Source of the DNA: 66-474 sp035688305
Lineage (GTDB): Bacteria; Pseudomonadota; Gammaproteobacteria; Xanthomonadales; Rhodanobacteraceae
Direction: 5' to 3'
Assembly (NCBI GenBank): GCA_035688305.1
Contig: DASSNC010000136.1
Location: 1-19,882 of the forward strand
Length of the DNA: 19,882 bases
Shown piece after piece: positions 1 through 5,650 of this stretch. The stretch's first letter is position 1, and every line of letters begins with the position of its first letter. Below the pieces are notes generated by a model. The model made no database searches. It saw only the letters and a program-made list of their open reading frames with translations, and was not told where the DNA came from. The translations under genes and the position numbers were made by a program.

Positions 1-73
1 CCACCGCCATCCCCGCCTCGACCTGTTTGATGAATCCGATGATCTGCTCAGTCGTGAATCTGCTCTTGCGCAT
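1..73 (-). CDS. IS3-family transposase OrfA, N-terminal fragment
   Basis: The minus strand from the ATG at 73 reads MRKSRFTTEQIIGFIKQVEA and continues GMAV before the window edge. This is the characteristic opening of IS3-family OrfA proteins: a short basic start followed by the first helix of the helix-turn-helix that recognises the terminal repeats. In this family OrfA is normally joined to the catalytic OrfB (DDE integrase) by a -1 frameshift; OrfB is not visible here. Only 24 codons are present, so the subgroup (IS51, IS407 or similar) cannot be fixed, but the family call is secure. Confidence 0.85.
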   Translation of the reverse strand, partial: MRKSRFTTEQIIGFIKQVEAGMAV

Positions 74-140
74 GTCCGTCCTCGCTTGTTGAACGGACTT
101 TACCTACTATCGGCTGGTACGGCTGGCGGGGAGCAGGTCA
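1..140 (-). mobile_element. IS3-family insertion sequence, left end (partial)
   Basis: Read on the minus strand, the element starts at 140 with TGACCTGCTCCCCGCCAGCC, a typical TGACCTGC-type IS3 terminus, followed 67 bases later by the start of an OrfA transposase gene. The rest of the insertion sequence, including orfB and the other terminal repeat, lies left of the window. The terminus falls directly on the stop codon of the neighbouring replication-type gene, so the insertion lies at, or has cut into, the 3' end of that gene. The target duplication cannot be checked because the other end is not visible. The exact end position is inferred from the terminus motif alone. Confidence 0.75.
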
Positions 141-917
141 CACCGCGCCATACTCGGCCATCTGTTGCATAGCCTTGCGCCGTGCTGTCTCGGGATCCTC
201 GCACGGCGCAGTTGCGTGGTGGTGTCGCTCTGCTACCTCACGTGCACGTTCGGCCTCAGCAGCAGTGTTCCGACGCCTTGTTGTGATCAACCGCTCGACG
301 ACACCGGGAACCGGCTCCTTGGACGCAGGCACCCTGGCAATGGCTGCGTCTATTTCCGCCTGCGAGTAGGTCTCCTCAATGCGATCTACTTCGGCCAAGG
401 TGTCGTCGGGCTCGTACCAAACAATCCCGGACGCGCGCTGGTGACGGGTCTTCCTGACGATGGCAGCAGCAATTTTCGGCGCGTCCGTACCGGCGCATTG
501 CATGCTGCTGCTTTTCTCTTCAATGATGTTTCCACTGCTTTTCAGGCGCGGCATTTGCGCTGGCGGAAAACCCGCCGACGGATTTTCAGGCCCACGGTCA
601 TCGCCCCTGTTGGTGACCGGCATGTCGTAGACGTAAACGTCCGTGCCAATGAACTGGCCTCGCGCATCAATGATGCAACGGGCCACCAGGTACCCCGCAG
701 CCCGAAGCTCTTTGATCGCCGCGCGTATGGCATCCCGGCCCTCGCGCCCTTGCGCCGCCAAGTCTTCAGCCGTCATGTAAAAGCCGTCAGCGTTACTGAG
801 GAGCCGCGCCAGCACTCCACGTGCGCGATAGCTCAAGCGAGCATCGCGCACGGTCGTGATCGGCGTGATCAGGACGTGCTGATTCAAGCACGGTGCGCGA
901 ACGTACCGGGCGGTCAT
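138..917 (-). CDS. winged-helix replication-type protein, 3' end at IS border
   Basis: The 259-residue product has a helix-turn-helix or winged-helix segment at about residues 25-100 (RLSYRARGVLARLL, then MTAEDLAAQGREGRDAIRAAIKELRAAGYL and a two-strand wing). This pattern is common in replication-initiation or replication-accessory proteins of phages, satellites and integrative plasmids. The rest is charged and low in hydrophobic residues, with no recognised catalytic motif. Its ATG overlaps the stop of the upstream gene as ATGA, so the two are translationally coupled. The TGA stop is also the first three bases of an IS3-family terminus, so the natural C-terminus may be missing. The DNA-binding role is inferred from the fold; a replication function is a guess from context. 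Confidence 0.75.
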   Translation of the reverse strand: MTARYVRAPCLNQHVLITPITTVRDARLSYRARGVLARLLSNADGFYMTAEDLAAQGREGRDAIRAAIKELRAAGYLVARCIIDARGQFIGTDVYVYDMPVTNRGDDRGPENPSAGFPPAQMPRLKSSGNIIEEKSSSMQCAGTDAPKIAAAIVRKTRHQRASGIVWYEPDDTLAEVDRIEETYSQAEIDAAIARVPASKEPVPGVVERLITTRRRNTAAEAERAREVAERHHHATAPCEDPETARRKAMQQMAEYGAV

Positions 918-1282
918 GCTGCGTCCTCGCTGGGCAGCATGTACTTGTGCGGGCGTCCGCGGCCACGACGCGCGGGCGGCGCCGATGCAGCTCCGCCGGG
1001 CGGCGTCGGATCAGGCGTACCCGTCAAAAACGCTTCGGCGAAAGCGCCGGCCGTCACGTAAAATCGACTGCCGCATTTGAGCTCTACGACTGGCAGCCGT
1101 TGCTCGCGCCTGGCCAGACAAATTGCTTCGTCCGATGTGCCCGGCCAACCCGCCAGTTTCAACGCCGCAGGCGTCGGTAGCATCGCCACACCACCGAACA
1201 TCTCGATGGCAATCGCGGCGAGGGGCGCCAGTGTCAATCGATGGTCTTGATTCTGCCTATCGTGCTTGTTTTTGTCTTGCAT
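914..1282 (-). CDS. small AT-hook-type DNA-binding protein
   Basis: The 122-residue product has a central block at about residues 34-86 (LPTPAALKLAGWPG, then ICLARREQRLPVVELKCGSR and a hydrophobic end). This loosely resembles short excisionase or PrtN-type winged-helix regulators, in which a helix pair is followed by an LPV strand. The C-terminus is Pro/Gly/Ala-rich and ends in RRGRGRPHK at about residues 106-113, a good AT-hook. The gene overlaps the next one by the ATGA arrangement, so both are probably one transcript. In phage satellites such a protein often controls excision or replication; here that is only inference from position. No confident family match can be named. Confidence 0.65.
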   Translation of the reverse strand: MQDKNKHDRQNQDHRLTLAPLAAIAIEMFGGVAMLPTPAALKLAGWPGTSDEAICLARREQRLPVVELKCGSRFYVTAGAFAEAFLTGTPDPTPPGGAASAPPARRGRGRPHKYMLPSEDAA

Positions 1283-1346
1283 GCGTGGATCGCGACACTT
1301 TGGCTCTTGGTGGCCTTGGCCGCGGGTGGCTTACACCGCCGCATGC

Positions 1347-1377
1347 GAAAAGGCCGCGAGCTTACGCGTCGCGGCCT
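1347..1377 (-). terminator. intrinsic terminator after the 184-residue membrane protein gene
   Basis: AGGCCGCGA at 1351-1359 pairs perfectly with TCGCGGCCT at 1369-1377 across a 9-base loop. On the minus strand the stem is followed by a short T run (1348-1351). It lies 28 bases downstream of the stop at 1406 and separates that gene from the coupled pair at 138-1282. Confidence 0.65.
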
Positions 1378-1405
1378 CTGTGATTTCTGGATTCTGATTA
1401 ACCGA

Positions 1406-1960
1406 TCAGATTCGTGTGTATTGGGTCGCGCGCAGGTTCGTGCTGGAAAGCACACCCGCGGCAGCGGTCGAGAGACGATTGGATAGGGCTAGATGTGCCA
1501 ACCCGTGCAGGCGCTTGCCAACAACAGCGTCTACGAGACTGCAACGCCTATGTGCGACTTCACGCGATACAGATGCCGCAGCTGTCATTAGCAGCGCGGC
1601 CGTATGGACAGAGCGATCAGCAACGAGCCCTTTGGGCGGTGTGACGAGAATGTCGCGCAATACCGCGACCAGCGACTTCCGGCGACGCATGCGTGCGAAC
1701 GTTGCGTCCACCCCCATACCCGCAAAGATCGCATACAAAAGTGCAAACGAAGCGATCTCGCCAGCGTCTGCCCCGGTCAGCCCGAGAGCGACGATGTACG
1801 CGACCCCAATTCCCACCGTCCATCTAACCATGTTCCGCAGTACCCGCCGTTGGAACAGCGAGGGCAACGCGAACAGCGCGCGACGACCCCAAAGCCAGCG
1901 TGACGCGAGCTCGCGTGCGTGGTGGGAACGGTGGCGCCTGATTGTTGAGTGCTGTGCCAT
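1406..1960 (-). CDS. hypothetical small membrane protein
   Basis: I do not recognise this 184-residue product. A basic N-terminus (residues 1-42, rich in Arg and His) is followed by two likely membrane segments at about residues 46-62 and 68-86 (WTVGIGVAYIVALGL and IASFALLYAIFAGMGV). A further basic loop and a weakly hydrophobic Ala-rich C-terminal half (LLMTAAASV) follow. Support for a real gene is the hydrophobic pattern and the well-formed terminator just after its stop on the same strand. Against it are a weak ribosome-binding site and several overlapping open frames of similar length. It is an orphan cargo gene between the toxin-antitoxin pair and the replication-type genes. Confidence 0.5.
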   Translation of the reverse strand: MAQHSTIRRHRSHHARELASRWLWGRRALFALPSLFQRRVLRNMVRWTVGIGVAYIVALGLTGADAGEIASFALLYAIFAGMGVDATFARMRRRKSLVAVLRDILVTPPKGLVADRSVHTAALLMTAAASVSREVAHRRCSLVDAVVGKRLHGLAHLALSNRLSTAAAGVLSSTNLRATQYTRI

Positions 1961-2037
1961 ACGTAATGGATCGTAGCCTAATTCAAGTGGCTAGTCAAAC
2001 AAAACTCCTTTTGTTTCAATCTATTGCATAGCTTTGC

Positions 2038-2097
2038 CACGTTGAATCAACGTATAAGGCAAGTTCCGGAGCGTTGTAGCAACGTTCTGCAACGTTG
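2038..2097. repeat. cluster of CAACGT/ACGTTG motifs
   Basis: Within 60 bases there are ACGTTG-aat-CAACGT (2039-2053), GCGTTG-tag-CAACGT (2071-2085) and the palindrome CAACGTTG (2090-2097). GCAACGTT also occurs twice as a direct repeat (2079-2086 and 2089-2096). The cluster fills the gap between the antitoxin stop at 2108 and the membrane protein start at 1960. It could be an operator, an iteron-like site or a pair of weak terminator hairpins; the sequence does not decide between these. Confidence 0.45.
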
Positions 2098-2107
2098 GGC
2101 AGAATTC

Positions 2108-2407
2108 CTATCTCGCGCTGTCGCCGACAAGCTCAATCTTCACTCGATAGCCAAGCGCGCGCGCTCCATTGCTGAGCGTTTCCAGCGTCAGGCCGGTGTC
2201 GTCCTTGTCCAGCAGACGATCCAGCGCCGCCCGGCTTGTCTGCATCTTCTTAGCCATGTCGGTTTTGGTGACACCGCCGACCTTCATGGCCTGTTTGAAC
2301 TGCCAAGCGACCACGCGCTTGATCGCCACTGCGGTCGCTTCCGCGAGTTGCCCGTCTTCGAGCAGGAAGTCATCGAAGTTGCTGCCGATGTGAGTGTTCC
2401 TAGCCAC
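2108..2407 (-). CDS. HigA-type antitoxin, XRE-like helix-turn-helix
   Basis: The 99-residue protein has a helix-turn-helix at about residues 46-66 (VTKTDMAKKMQTSRAALDRLL) and the short C-terminal strand YRVKIEL typical of antitoxins paired with Gp49-type RelE toxins. It should neutralise the toxin encoded just upstream and repress their shared promoter. The start is GTG at 2407, overlapping the toxin stop by eight bases. It is supported by an AGAGG ribosome-binding site six bases upstream, inside the toxin gene. Toxin-first order and overlap are typical of higBA-like modules. Whether it is called HigA or a RelB-like antitoxin is a naming choice; the antitoxin role is well supported by pairing. 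Confidence 0.85.
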   Translation of the reverse strand: MARNTHIGSNFDDFLLEDGQLAEATAVAIKRVVAWQFKQAMKVGGVTKTDMAKKMQTSRAALDRLLDKDDTGLTLETLSNGARALGYRVKIELVGDSAR

Positions 2408-2735
2408 GTTGCACCTCTTTCATTCGCGTGCGGGCCAACGCCAAGTCCTGGTTCGGCGTACCCCGCGTTTTCTTCACAAAACCGTGCAGGAGCACCATCC
2501 GTGGGCCGTGCGTCATGAACAGTACCCGTGCAATGCCGCTCGGCAGGTTGCTGCGGACCTCCCACAGTCCACCGCTCATGTTCCGGACCAAGGGCATGCC
2601 GAGCGGCCAACCGAACTGAACTGTCTTGATGTCATCGCCGATGATCTTCCGGGACTCCGGTACAAGCCCGCGAAGCCAATCGCGTACCGGTTCGACGCCA
2701 TTGCTCGTAGCATAGAACCGGACTTCCAGAATCAT
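2400..2735 (-). CDS. RelE/HigB-type toxin, phage Gp49-like
   Basis: The ATG at 2735 gives a 111-residue basic protein. It has the family layout: a short N-terminal strand (ILEVRFYAT), helices containing VEPVRDWLRGL, then LWEVRSNL, IARVLFMTHG, MVLLHGFVKKT and a C-terminal LARTRMKE helix. Proteins of this family cut mRNA on the ribosome and act as addiction or stress modules. A longer open frame extends to 2996, but it would read through the operator at 2762-2781 and into the integrase gene, so 2735 is preferred. The gene overlaps the antitoxin. In an integrated element such a pair commonly stabilises the element; anti-phage defence is another possible role. Confidence 0.85.
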   Translation of the reverse strand: MILEVRFYATSNGVEPVRDWLRGLVPESRKIIGDDIKTVQFGWPLGMPLVRNMSGGLWEVRSNLPSGIARVLFMTHGPRMVLLHGFVKKTRGTPNQDLALARTRMKEVQRG

Positions 2736-2761
2736 TGGCGGGTGATCCGTCACGAGCAGCA

Positions 2762-2781
2762 GTGTACCATAATTGGTACAC
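2762..2781. promoter_or_regulatory. operator-like palindrome upstream of the toxin-antitoxin genes
   Basis: GTGTACCA at 2762-2769 is perfectly inverted as TGGTACAC at 2774-2781 around a TAAT spacer. It lies 26 bases upstream of the toxin ATG, between it and the integrase stop. This is where HigA-type antitoxins autoregulate. The GTGTACC half-site recurs in front of the integrase gene. No confident -35/-10 pair was found. Confidence 0.65.
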
Positions 2782-2794
2782 GCGCGAATGGGCG

Positions 2795-3829
2795 CTAAGC
2801 CAAACGTTTGGCGAGGTCTTCGGCACGCGGGTGGTAGTACCGCAGCAGCATGCGCATGTCGCGATGTCCGGTGATCTTCGCAAGTTCGTGCGGCCCAAAG
2901 ATTTCCGCAAGTCGACTGGTAGCCTCGTGGCGAAGATCGTGAACGCGCAGGTCGGTCAGATAACCTGAGTCCGGTTCGCTTCCTGCCTCCTTGCAATCGT
3001 CCTCATACCGCCTCCGCGCACGCGCGACAGCGCGGCGAAACGCCAGCGTGACGGCATCGGGTCGCAACCCAAACACGCGCCCATCCAGTCGGCGCGGCTT
3101 CGCTTTCAGGGTCTCAATCGCACGGGTGGACAACGGAACGTCGCGGGCGTATCCATTCTTTGTATCGCCCAGGTGAGCCACGCGCTTCACCGGGTCGATG
3201 TCTTTCCAGCGCAGCCCCACGAGTTCGCTGCGCCGCATGGCCGTCTCGGTGGCCAGCACGATGAGACTGCCCAGCTCTGCGGATTGCGTTACCGCTCGAA
3301 CCGCGTTGATTTCGTCGTCACTGACACGTCTTGTACGCTCGTTGTGGAGCGTGGGGAGTTCGGTATTGCGTACCGGGTTCTCCAGCGCGTTCATGCCCCA
3401 CGCTTTTCGAGCGTGGGTAAACGCCGCTGACACAACGGCGAGACGACGCTTGATCGTCGCCGGGGCCAACGACGCCCGCTCCCATCCGACGATCGTTCTG
3501 GCGATGTCTGCGGAGCCGATACGGGAAAGCGCCAACCCGGCAATGCGTTCTTGGCTGAGTGTCCGCAGAACCGACTCTTCCGGCTCTCTGCCTTTTTTGC
3601 GCACGGTGCACTCACGCGCATACCGTTTCAGGGCATCACGCAACAAAGTGCGGTCGGCCTCGGCGCTGTCGCGCCACACGCCGCGCTCCAGCTCGGACTC
3701 GGTCTTGCGCGCCCACGCACGTGCGTCGTCTTCGAGCCGAAACGTCTTGACCTGCACGGGTACACCAAGTGCCGGTCGCCGGATGATCGCTTTCCAGTGG
3801 CCTGATTTCTGCCGTTTGACCGTTGCCAT
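2795..3829 (-). CDS. tyrosine-type site-specific integrase
   Basis: This 344-residue recombinase should catalyse integration and excision of the element at the adjacent tRNA site. It has an N-terminal arm-binding part (residues 1-60), a SAM-like core-binding domain (about 62-145) and a C-terminal catalytic domain. The catalytic set is visible: Arg199 in AMRRSELVGLRW, Lys224 in DTKNGYARDVPL, His297 and Arg300 in VHDLRHEA, His322 in TGHRDMRM, and the nucleophile Tyr331 in LLRYYHP. Length and layout are normal and there is no frameshift, so it is probably active. It ends 13 bases before the toxin operator and starts about 90 bases from the tRNA fragment, the usual place for an integrase at an att end. 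Confidence 0.93.
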   Translation of the reverse strand: MATVKRQKSGHWKAIIRRPALGVPVQVKTFRLEDDARAWARKTESELERGVWRDSAEADRTLLRDALKRYARECTVRKKGREPEESVLRTLSQERIAGLALSRIGSADIARTIVGWERASLAPATIKRRLAVVSAAFTHARKAWGMNALENPVRNTELPTLHNERTRRVSDDEINAVRAVTQSAELGSLIVLATETAMRRSELVGLRWKDIDPVKRVAHLGDTKNGYARDVPLSTRAIETLKAKPRRLDGRVFGLRPDAVTLAFRRAVARARRRYEDDCKEAGSEPDSGYLTDLRVHDLRHEATSRLAEIFGPHELAKITGHRDMRMLLRYYHPRAEDLAKRLA

Positions 3830-3832
3830 GCT

Positions 3833-3879
3833 GTGTACCCATTTGTGTACCTATCGCCGATGTATTATTACACAAATGG
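3833..3879. promoter_or_regulatory. integrase control region or arm-type att sites
   Basis: CCATTTGTGTA at 3839-3849 is perfectly inverted as TACACAAATGG at 3869-3879, with a 19-base spacer. GTGTACC is also directly repeated at 3833-3839 and 3845-3851. A possible extended -10 for the integrase on the minus strand (TGTAATAAT, 3864-3872) lies in the spacer and overlaps one arm. Between the integrase start and the tRNA core, such inverted arms may be integrase arm-binding sites, an autoregulatory operator, or both. The repeats are plain in the sequence; the roles are inferred. Confidence 0.55.
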
Positions 3880-3920
3880 CGTACCATGTACCTTTGCGTA
3901 CGTATATTTTTGCGTTCGCA

Positions 3921-3959
3921 ATGCAGAGGTCAGGAGTTCGATCCTCCTCAGCTCCACCA
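3921..3959 (+). other. att site: 3' fragment of a tRNA gene, probably tRNA-Ala
   Basis: The bases from ATGCAGAGGTC to the CCA at 3957-3959 form the 3' half of a tRNA. There is a variable region, a T arm (AGGAG 3932-3936, loop TTCGATC, CTCCT 3944-3948), a 3' acceptor strand CAGCTCC (3949-3955), discriminator A and encoded CCA. No 5' acceptor, D arm or full anticodon arm precedes it; instead there is AT-rich sequence next to the integrase. The T arm and ending resemble bacterial tRNA-Ala, but the anticodon is absent, so the isotype is inferred. This is best read as the att core left at the chromosomal end of the element, with the intact tRNA at its other end. Confidence 0.8.
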
Positions 3960-3966
3960 ATCCTCC

Positions 3967-3987
3967 TTCGTCAGTTTGCCTGACGAA
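3967..3987 (+). repeat. perfect inverted repeat downstream of the tRNA end
   Basis: TTCGTCAG (3967-3974) and CTGACGAA (3980-3987) are perfect inverted repeats with a 5-base loop. They lie between the tRNA 3' end and the terminator at 3991. The hairpin may help define the 3' trailer of the original tRNA transcript. Confidence 0.5.
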
Positions 3988-3990
3988 ACA

Positions 3991-4017
3991 AGAACCGCGC
4001 CGAGGCGCGGTTCTTTT
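3991..4017 (+). terminator. intrinsic terminator of the original tRNA gene
   Basis: AGAACCGCGCC (3991-4001) pairs perfectly with GGCGCGGTTCT (4004-4014) across a 2-base GA centre and is followed by TTT. The stem is 11 bp on paper; in practice the innermost pairs open to form the loop. It lies 31 bases after the CCA of the tRNA fragment and would have ended tRNA transcription before the element inserted. Confidence 0.8.
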
Positions 4018-4052
4018 GTATTGAGCGCACGCAGTCGCGGCGCAAGGAAACC

Positions 4053-4081
4053 CTGCCTCCCTTCACACGGAAGGGAGGCAG
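4053..4081 (-). terminator. hairpin terminator after the small heat-shock gene
   Basis: CTGCCTCCCTT (4053-4063) pairs with AAGGGAGGCAG (4071-4081). On the minus strand the stem is followed by GGTTTCCTT, a weak T-rich tail. It begins about 40 bases downstream of the heat-shock gene stop at 4123. Confidence 0.6.
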
Positions 4082-4122
4082 TGGTTGTGGCCCGTGCCAA
4101 GGCGACACCAGTCTGGCGGGTC

Positions 4123-4575
4123 TTACTCGCCAGTCTGGATGTCGATCTTGCGCGGCGTGGTTTCCGGCCGCTTCGGGATCGAGATCTCCAGCACGCCATG
4201 CTTGCCGGTCGCGGTGATGCCGTCCGGATTGGCGCTGTCCGGCAACGCGAAGCGGCGATGGAACAAGCCGTGCGCACGCTCGACGCGGGTGTATTCGCTG
4301 CCTTCCGCCACCGACTCGGTCTTGCGCTCGCCCCTGATCGACAACACTCCCTTGTCCATGTTGATCTCGATGTCCTTCGGATCGACGCCGGGGATGTCGG
4401 CCGCAATCACGAAACGCTTGTCTTCCTCGCGGATGTCCACGCGCGGCGCCCACTGGCTGGTCACCACGTCGGACTGGTCGCCGTCTTCGATGTCGAACAG
4501 GCGGCTGATCGCGCGATTGAAATCGCGCGGGAATTGATTGGCATTCGGCCATACGTTGGAACGGTGGATATACAT
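4123..4575 (-). CDS. small heat-shock protein, Hsp20/alpha-crystallin family
   Basis: The 150-residue chaperone binds unfolding proteins in the cytoplasm and keeps them soluble without ATP. After an N-terminal arm (residues 1-40) comes the alpha-crystallin domain, about residues 42-136 (PRVDIREEDKRFVIAADIPG, KGVLSIRGERK). It ends with the family signature GVLEISIPK (127-135), and a short C-terminal extension follows. The ATG at 4575 is chosen because GAGGAG lies seven bases upstream; the open frame extends further to 4656 but would cross the promoter. Regulation is probably by sigma-32 from the promoter at 4621-4647. It is divergent from the peroxiredoxin gene, giving a small stress-related locus. 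Confidence 0.93.
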   Translation of the reverse strand: MYIHRSNVWPNANQFPRDFNRAISRLFDIEDGDQSDVVTSQWAPRVDIREEDKRFVIAADIPGVDPKDIEINMDKGVLSIRGERKTESVAEGSEYTRVERAHGLFHRRFALPDSANPDGITATGKHGVLEISIPKRPETTPRKIDIQTGE

Positions 4576-4620
4576 GTTGCACTCCTCGTTGGAATCGGCC
4601 AGACCGGCCATTGACCTCGA

Positions 4621-4647
4621 CTTATGGGCGGTGCCGGGGGTTTCAAG
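4621..4647 (-). promoter_or_regulatory. sigma-32-type heat-shock promoter of the Hsp20 gene
   Basis: On the minus strand CTTGAAA (4641-4647) is followed after about 11-13 bases by GCCCATAAG (4621-4629). This is close to the sigma-32 consensus CTTGAAA and CCCCAT-T with the right spacing. It would start transcription roughly 40 bases upstream of the Hsp20 ATG, which fits the gene's product. Confidence 0.75.
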
Positions 4648-4703
4648 CCTCGCCAAAGGCTCGCTGCGGTACGATGGCCGGGTTCAATCCAGCGGACCTG
4701 CAC

Positions 4704-5192
4704 ATGACCATCCAGATCGGCGACCCCATACCTGCTGGAACCTTCAGCGTGTTGCGCGACGGCGTGCAGCAGCTCAGCAGCGACGCCGTGTTCAAGGGCA
4801 AGAAGGTGGTGCTGTTCGCGGTGCCCGGCGCGTTCACGCCGACCTGTTCGGAACGCCATCTGCCGGGTTTCTTCGAGCATTACGACGCGTTCCGCAAACG
4901 TGGCATCGACGTCGCCTGCATGGCCGTCAACGACGCCTTCGTGATGCAGGCGTGGGCACGCCATCACCACGTGCCCGACGGCATGTTGATGCTCGCCGAC
5001 GGCAATGGCGATTTCGCCAAGTCGCTCGGGCTGGAGATGGATTCCAGCAAATACGGCATGGGCATGCGCGCGAGGCGCTTCGCGCTCTACGCCGAGGATG
5101 GCATCGTCAAGATGCTGCACATCGAGGCGCCGGGGGAATTTCGCGTGTCGAGCGCCGAGGCGATGCTGGCGGCGCTGGGAGATGCAACATGA
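4704..5192 (+). CDS. peroxiredoxin, Prx5 type
   Basis: The 162-residue protein reduces hydrogen peroxide and organic peroxides in the cytoplasm with thiol donors. The peroxidatic cysteine is Cys48 in VPGAFTPTCSERHLPGF, the diagnostic Prx5 motif. Cys72 (DVACMAVND) is a second cysteine in this subgroup. The start at 4704 (MTIQIGDPIP) matches the usual N-terminus; longer in-frame starts at 4674 and 4611 would add sequence not seen in the family. The stop overlaps the start of the next gene as ATGA. The divergent Hsp20 gene suggests a shared stress context, although no peroxide-responsive operator was recognised. Confidence 0.92.
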   Translation: MTIQIGDPIPAGTFSVLRDGVQQLSSDAVFKGKKVVLFAVPGAFTPTCSERHLPGFFEHYDAFRKRGIDVACMAVNDAFVMQAWARHHHVPDGMLMLADGNGDFAKSLGLEMDSSKYGMGMRARRFALYAEDGIVKMLHIEAPGEFRVSSAEAMLAALGDAT

Positions 5193-5650
5193 GCGCCCTG
5201 CCCCCGATCATGCGCGACCAACGGCAGATCGATGCCGGACATCTGCGCCTGCTGGCGATCTTCCACTTCGTCATTGCCGGCATGGCCTGCCTCGGAATCC
5301 TGCTCATGGCCGGCGAGTTCATGCTGATGCACGTGATCATGGCGCACCCGGAAACGTGGACGAAACCCGCACAAGCGAATGCACCGGACCCGGCTACGTT
5401 CATCGCCATTTTCCAGTGGTTCTTCGCGGCATTCGGCCTCTGGTTCGTGGCATCCGCCGTGCTCAACGTCATGTCCGGCCTGTTCCTGCGCGCCCGCAAG
5501 CACCGCGTCTTCTCACTCGTCGTTGCCGGCCTCAATTGCCTGCACATGCCGCTCGGCACCATCCTCGGCATCTTCACGATCATCGTGCTGGTGCGCAGCA
5601 GCGTGCAGGAAGAGTACGCAGCACACCGCACTGAACGCCAAAGCGCGTAG
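5189..5650 (+). CDS. small integral membrane protein, function unknown
   Basis: The 153-residue protein has hydrophobic segments at about residues 20-42, 70-100 (perhaps two) and 107-137. The last contains PLGTILGIFTIIVL, a motif common in small uncharacterised membrane proteins of the Lysobacterales. The termini are charged and probably cytoplasmic. The gene is translationally coupled to the peroxiredoxin (ATGA overlap), so the two are co-expressed; whether they cooperate is unknown. Its TAG stop at 5648-5650 falls inside the first copy of the downstream repeat, so repeat DNA has become part of the gene end. Confidence 0.85.
   Translation: MSALPPIMRDQRQIDAGHLRLLAIFHFVIAGMACLGILLMAGEFMLMHVIMAHPETWTKPAQANAPDPATFIAIFQWFFAAFGLWFVASAVLNVMSGLFLRARKHRVFSLVVAGLNCLHMPLGTILGIFTIIVLVRSSVQEEYAAHRTERQSA

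Larger units (their letters stand above)
1..3959. mobile_element. right part of a tRNA-integrated genomic element
   Basis: The stretch from the window start to the tRNA fragment at 3921-3959 carries integration and accessory functions only: a tyrosine integrase next to the boundary, a toxin-antitoxin pair, a small membrane protein, a small AT-hook-type protein, a winged-helix replication-type protein and an IS3-family insertion. Right of the boundary the genes become housekeeping (small heat-shock protein, peroxiredoxin, gyrA). A 3' tRNA fragment without a 5' half at exactly this junction is the standard footprint of integrase-mediated insertion into a tRNA gene. The left end and the intact tRNA lie outside the window, so size and type (satellite prophage, integrative plasmid or degenerate island) cannot be decided. 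No capsid, terminase or conjugation gene is visible here. Confidence 0.75.

Noticed and set aside
165..1061. 298-codon plus-strand frame in the mobile element
   Set aside because: Antisense to two coupled minus-strand genes with DNA-binding features; no recognisable domain.
2736..2996. N-terminal extension of the toxin to 198 residues
   Set aside because: It would run through the palindromic operator and overlap the integrase C-terminus; the 111-residue form matches the family.
3880..3959. Complete tRNA gene
   Set aside because: Only the 3' half is present; no 5' acceptor strand complementary to CAGCTCC or D arm is found upstream.
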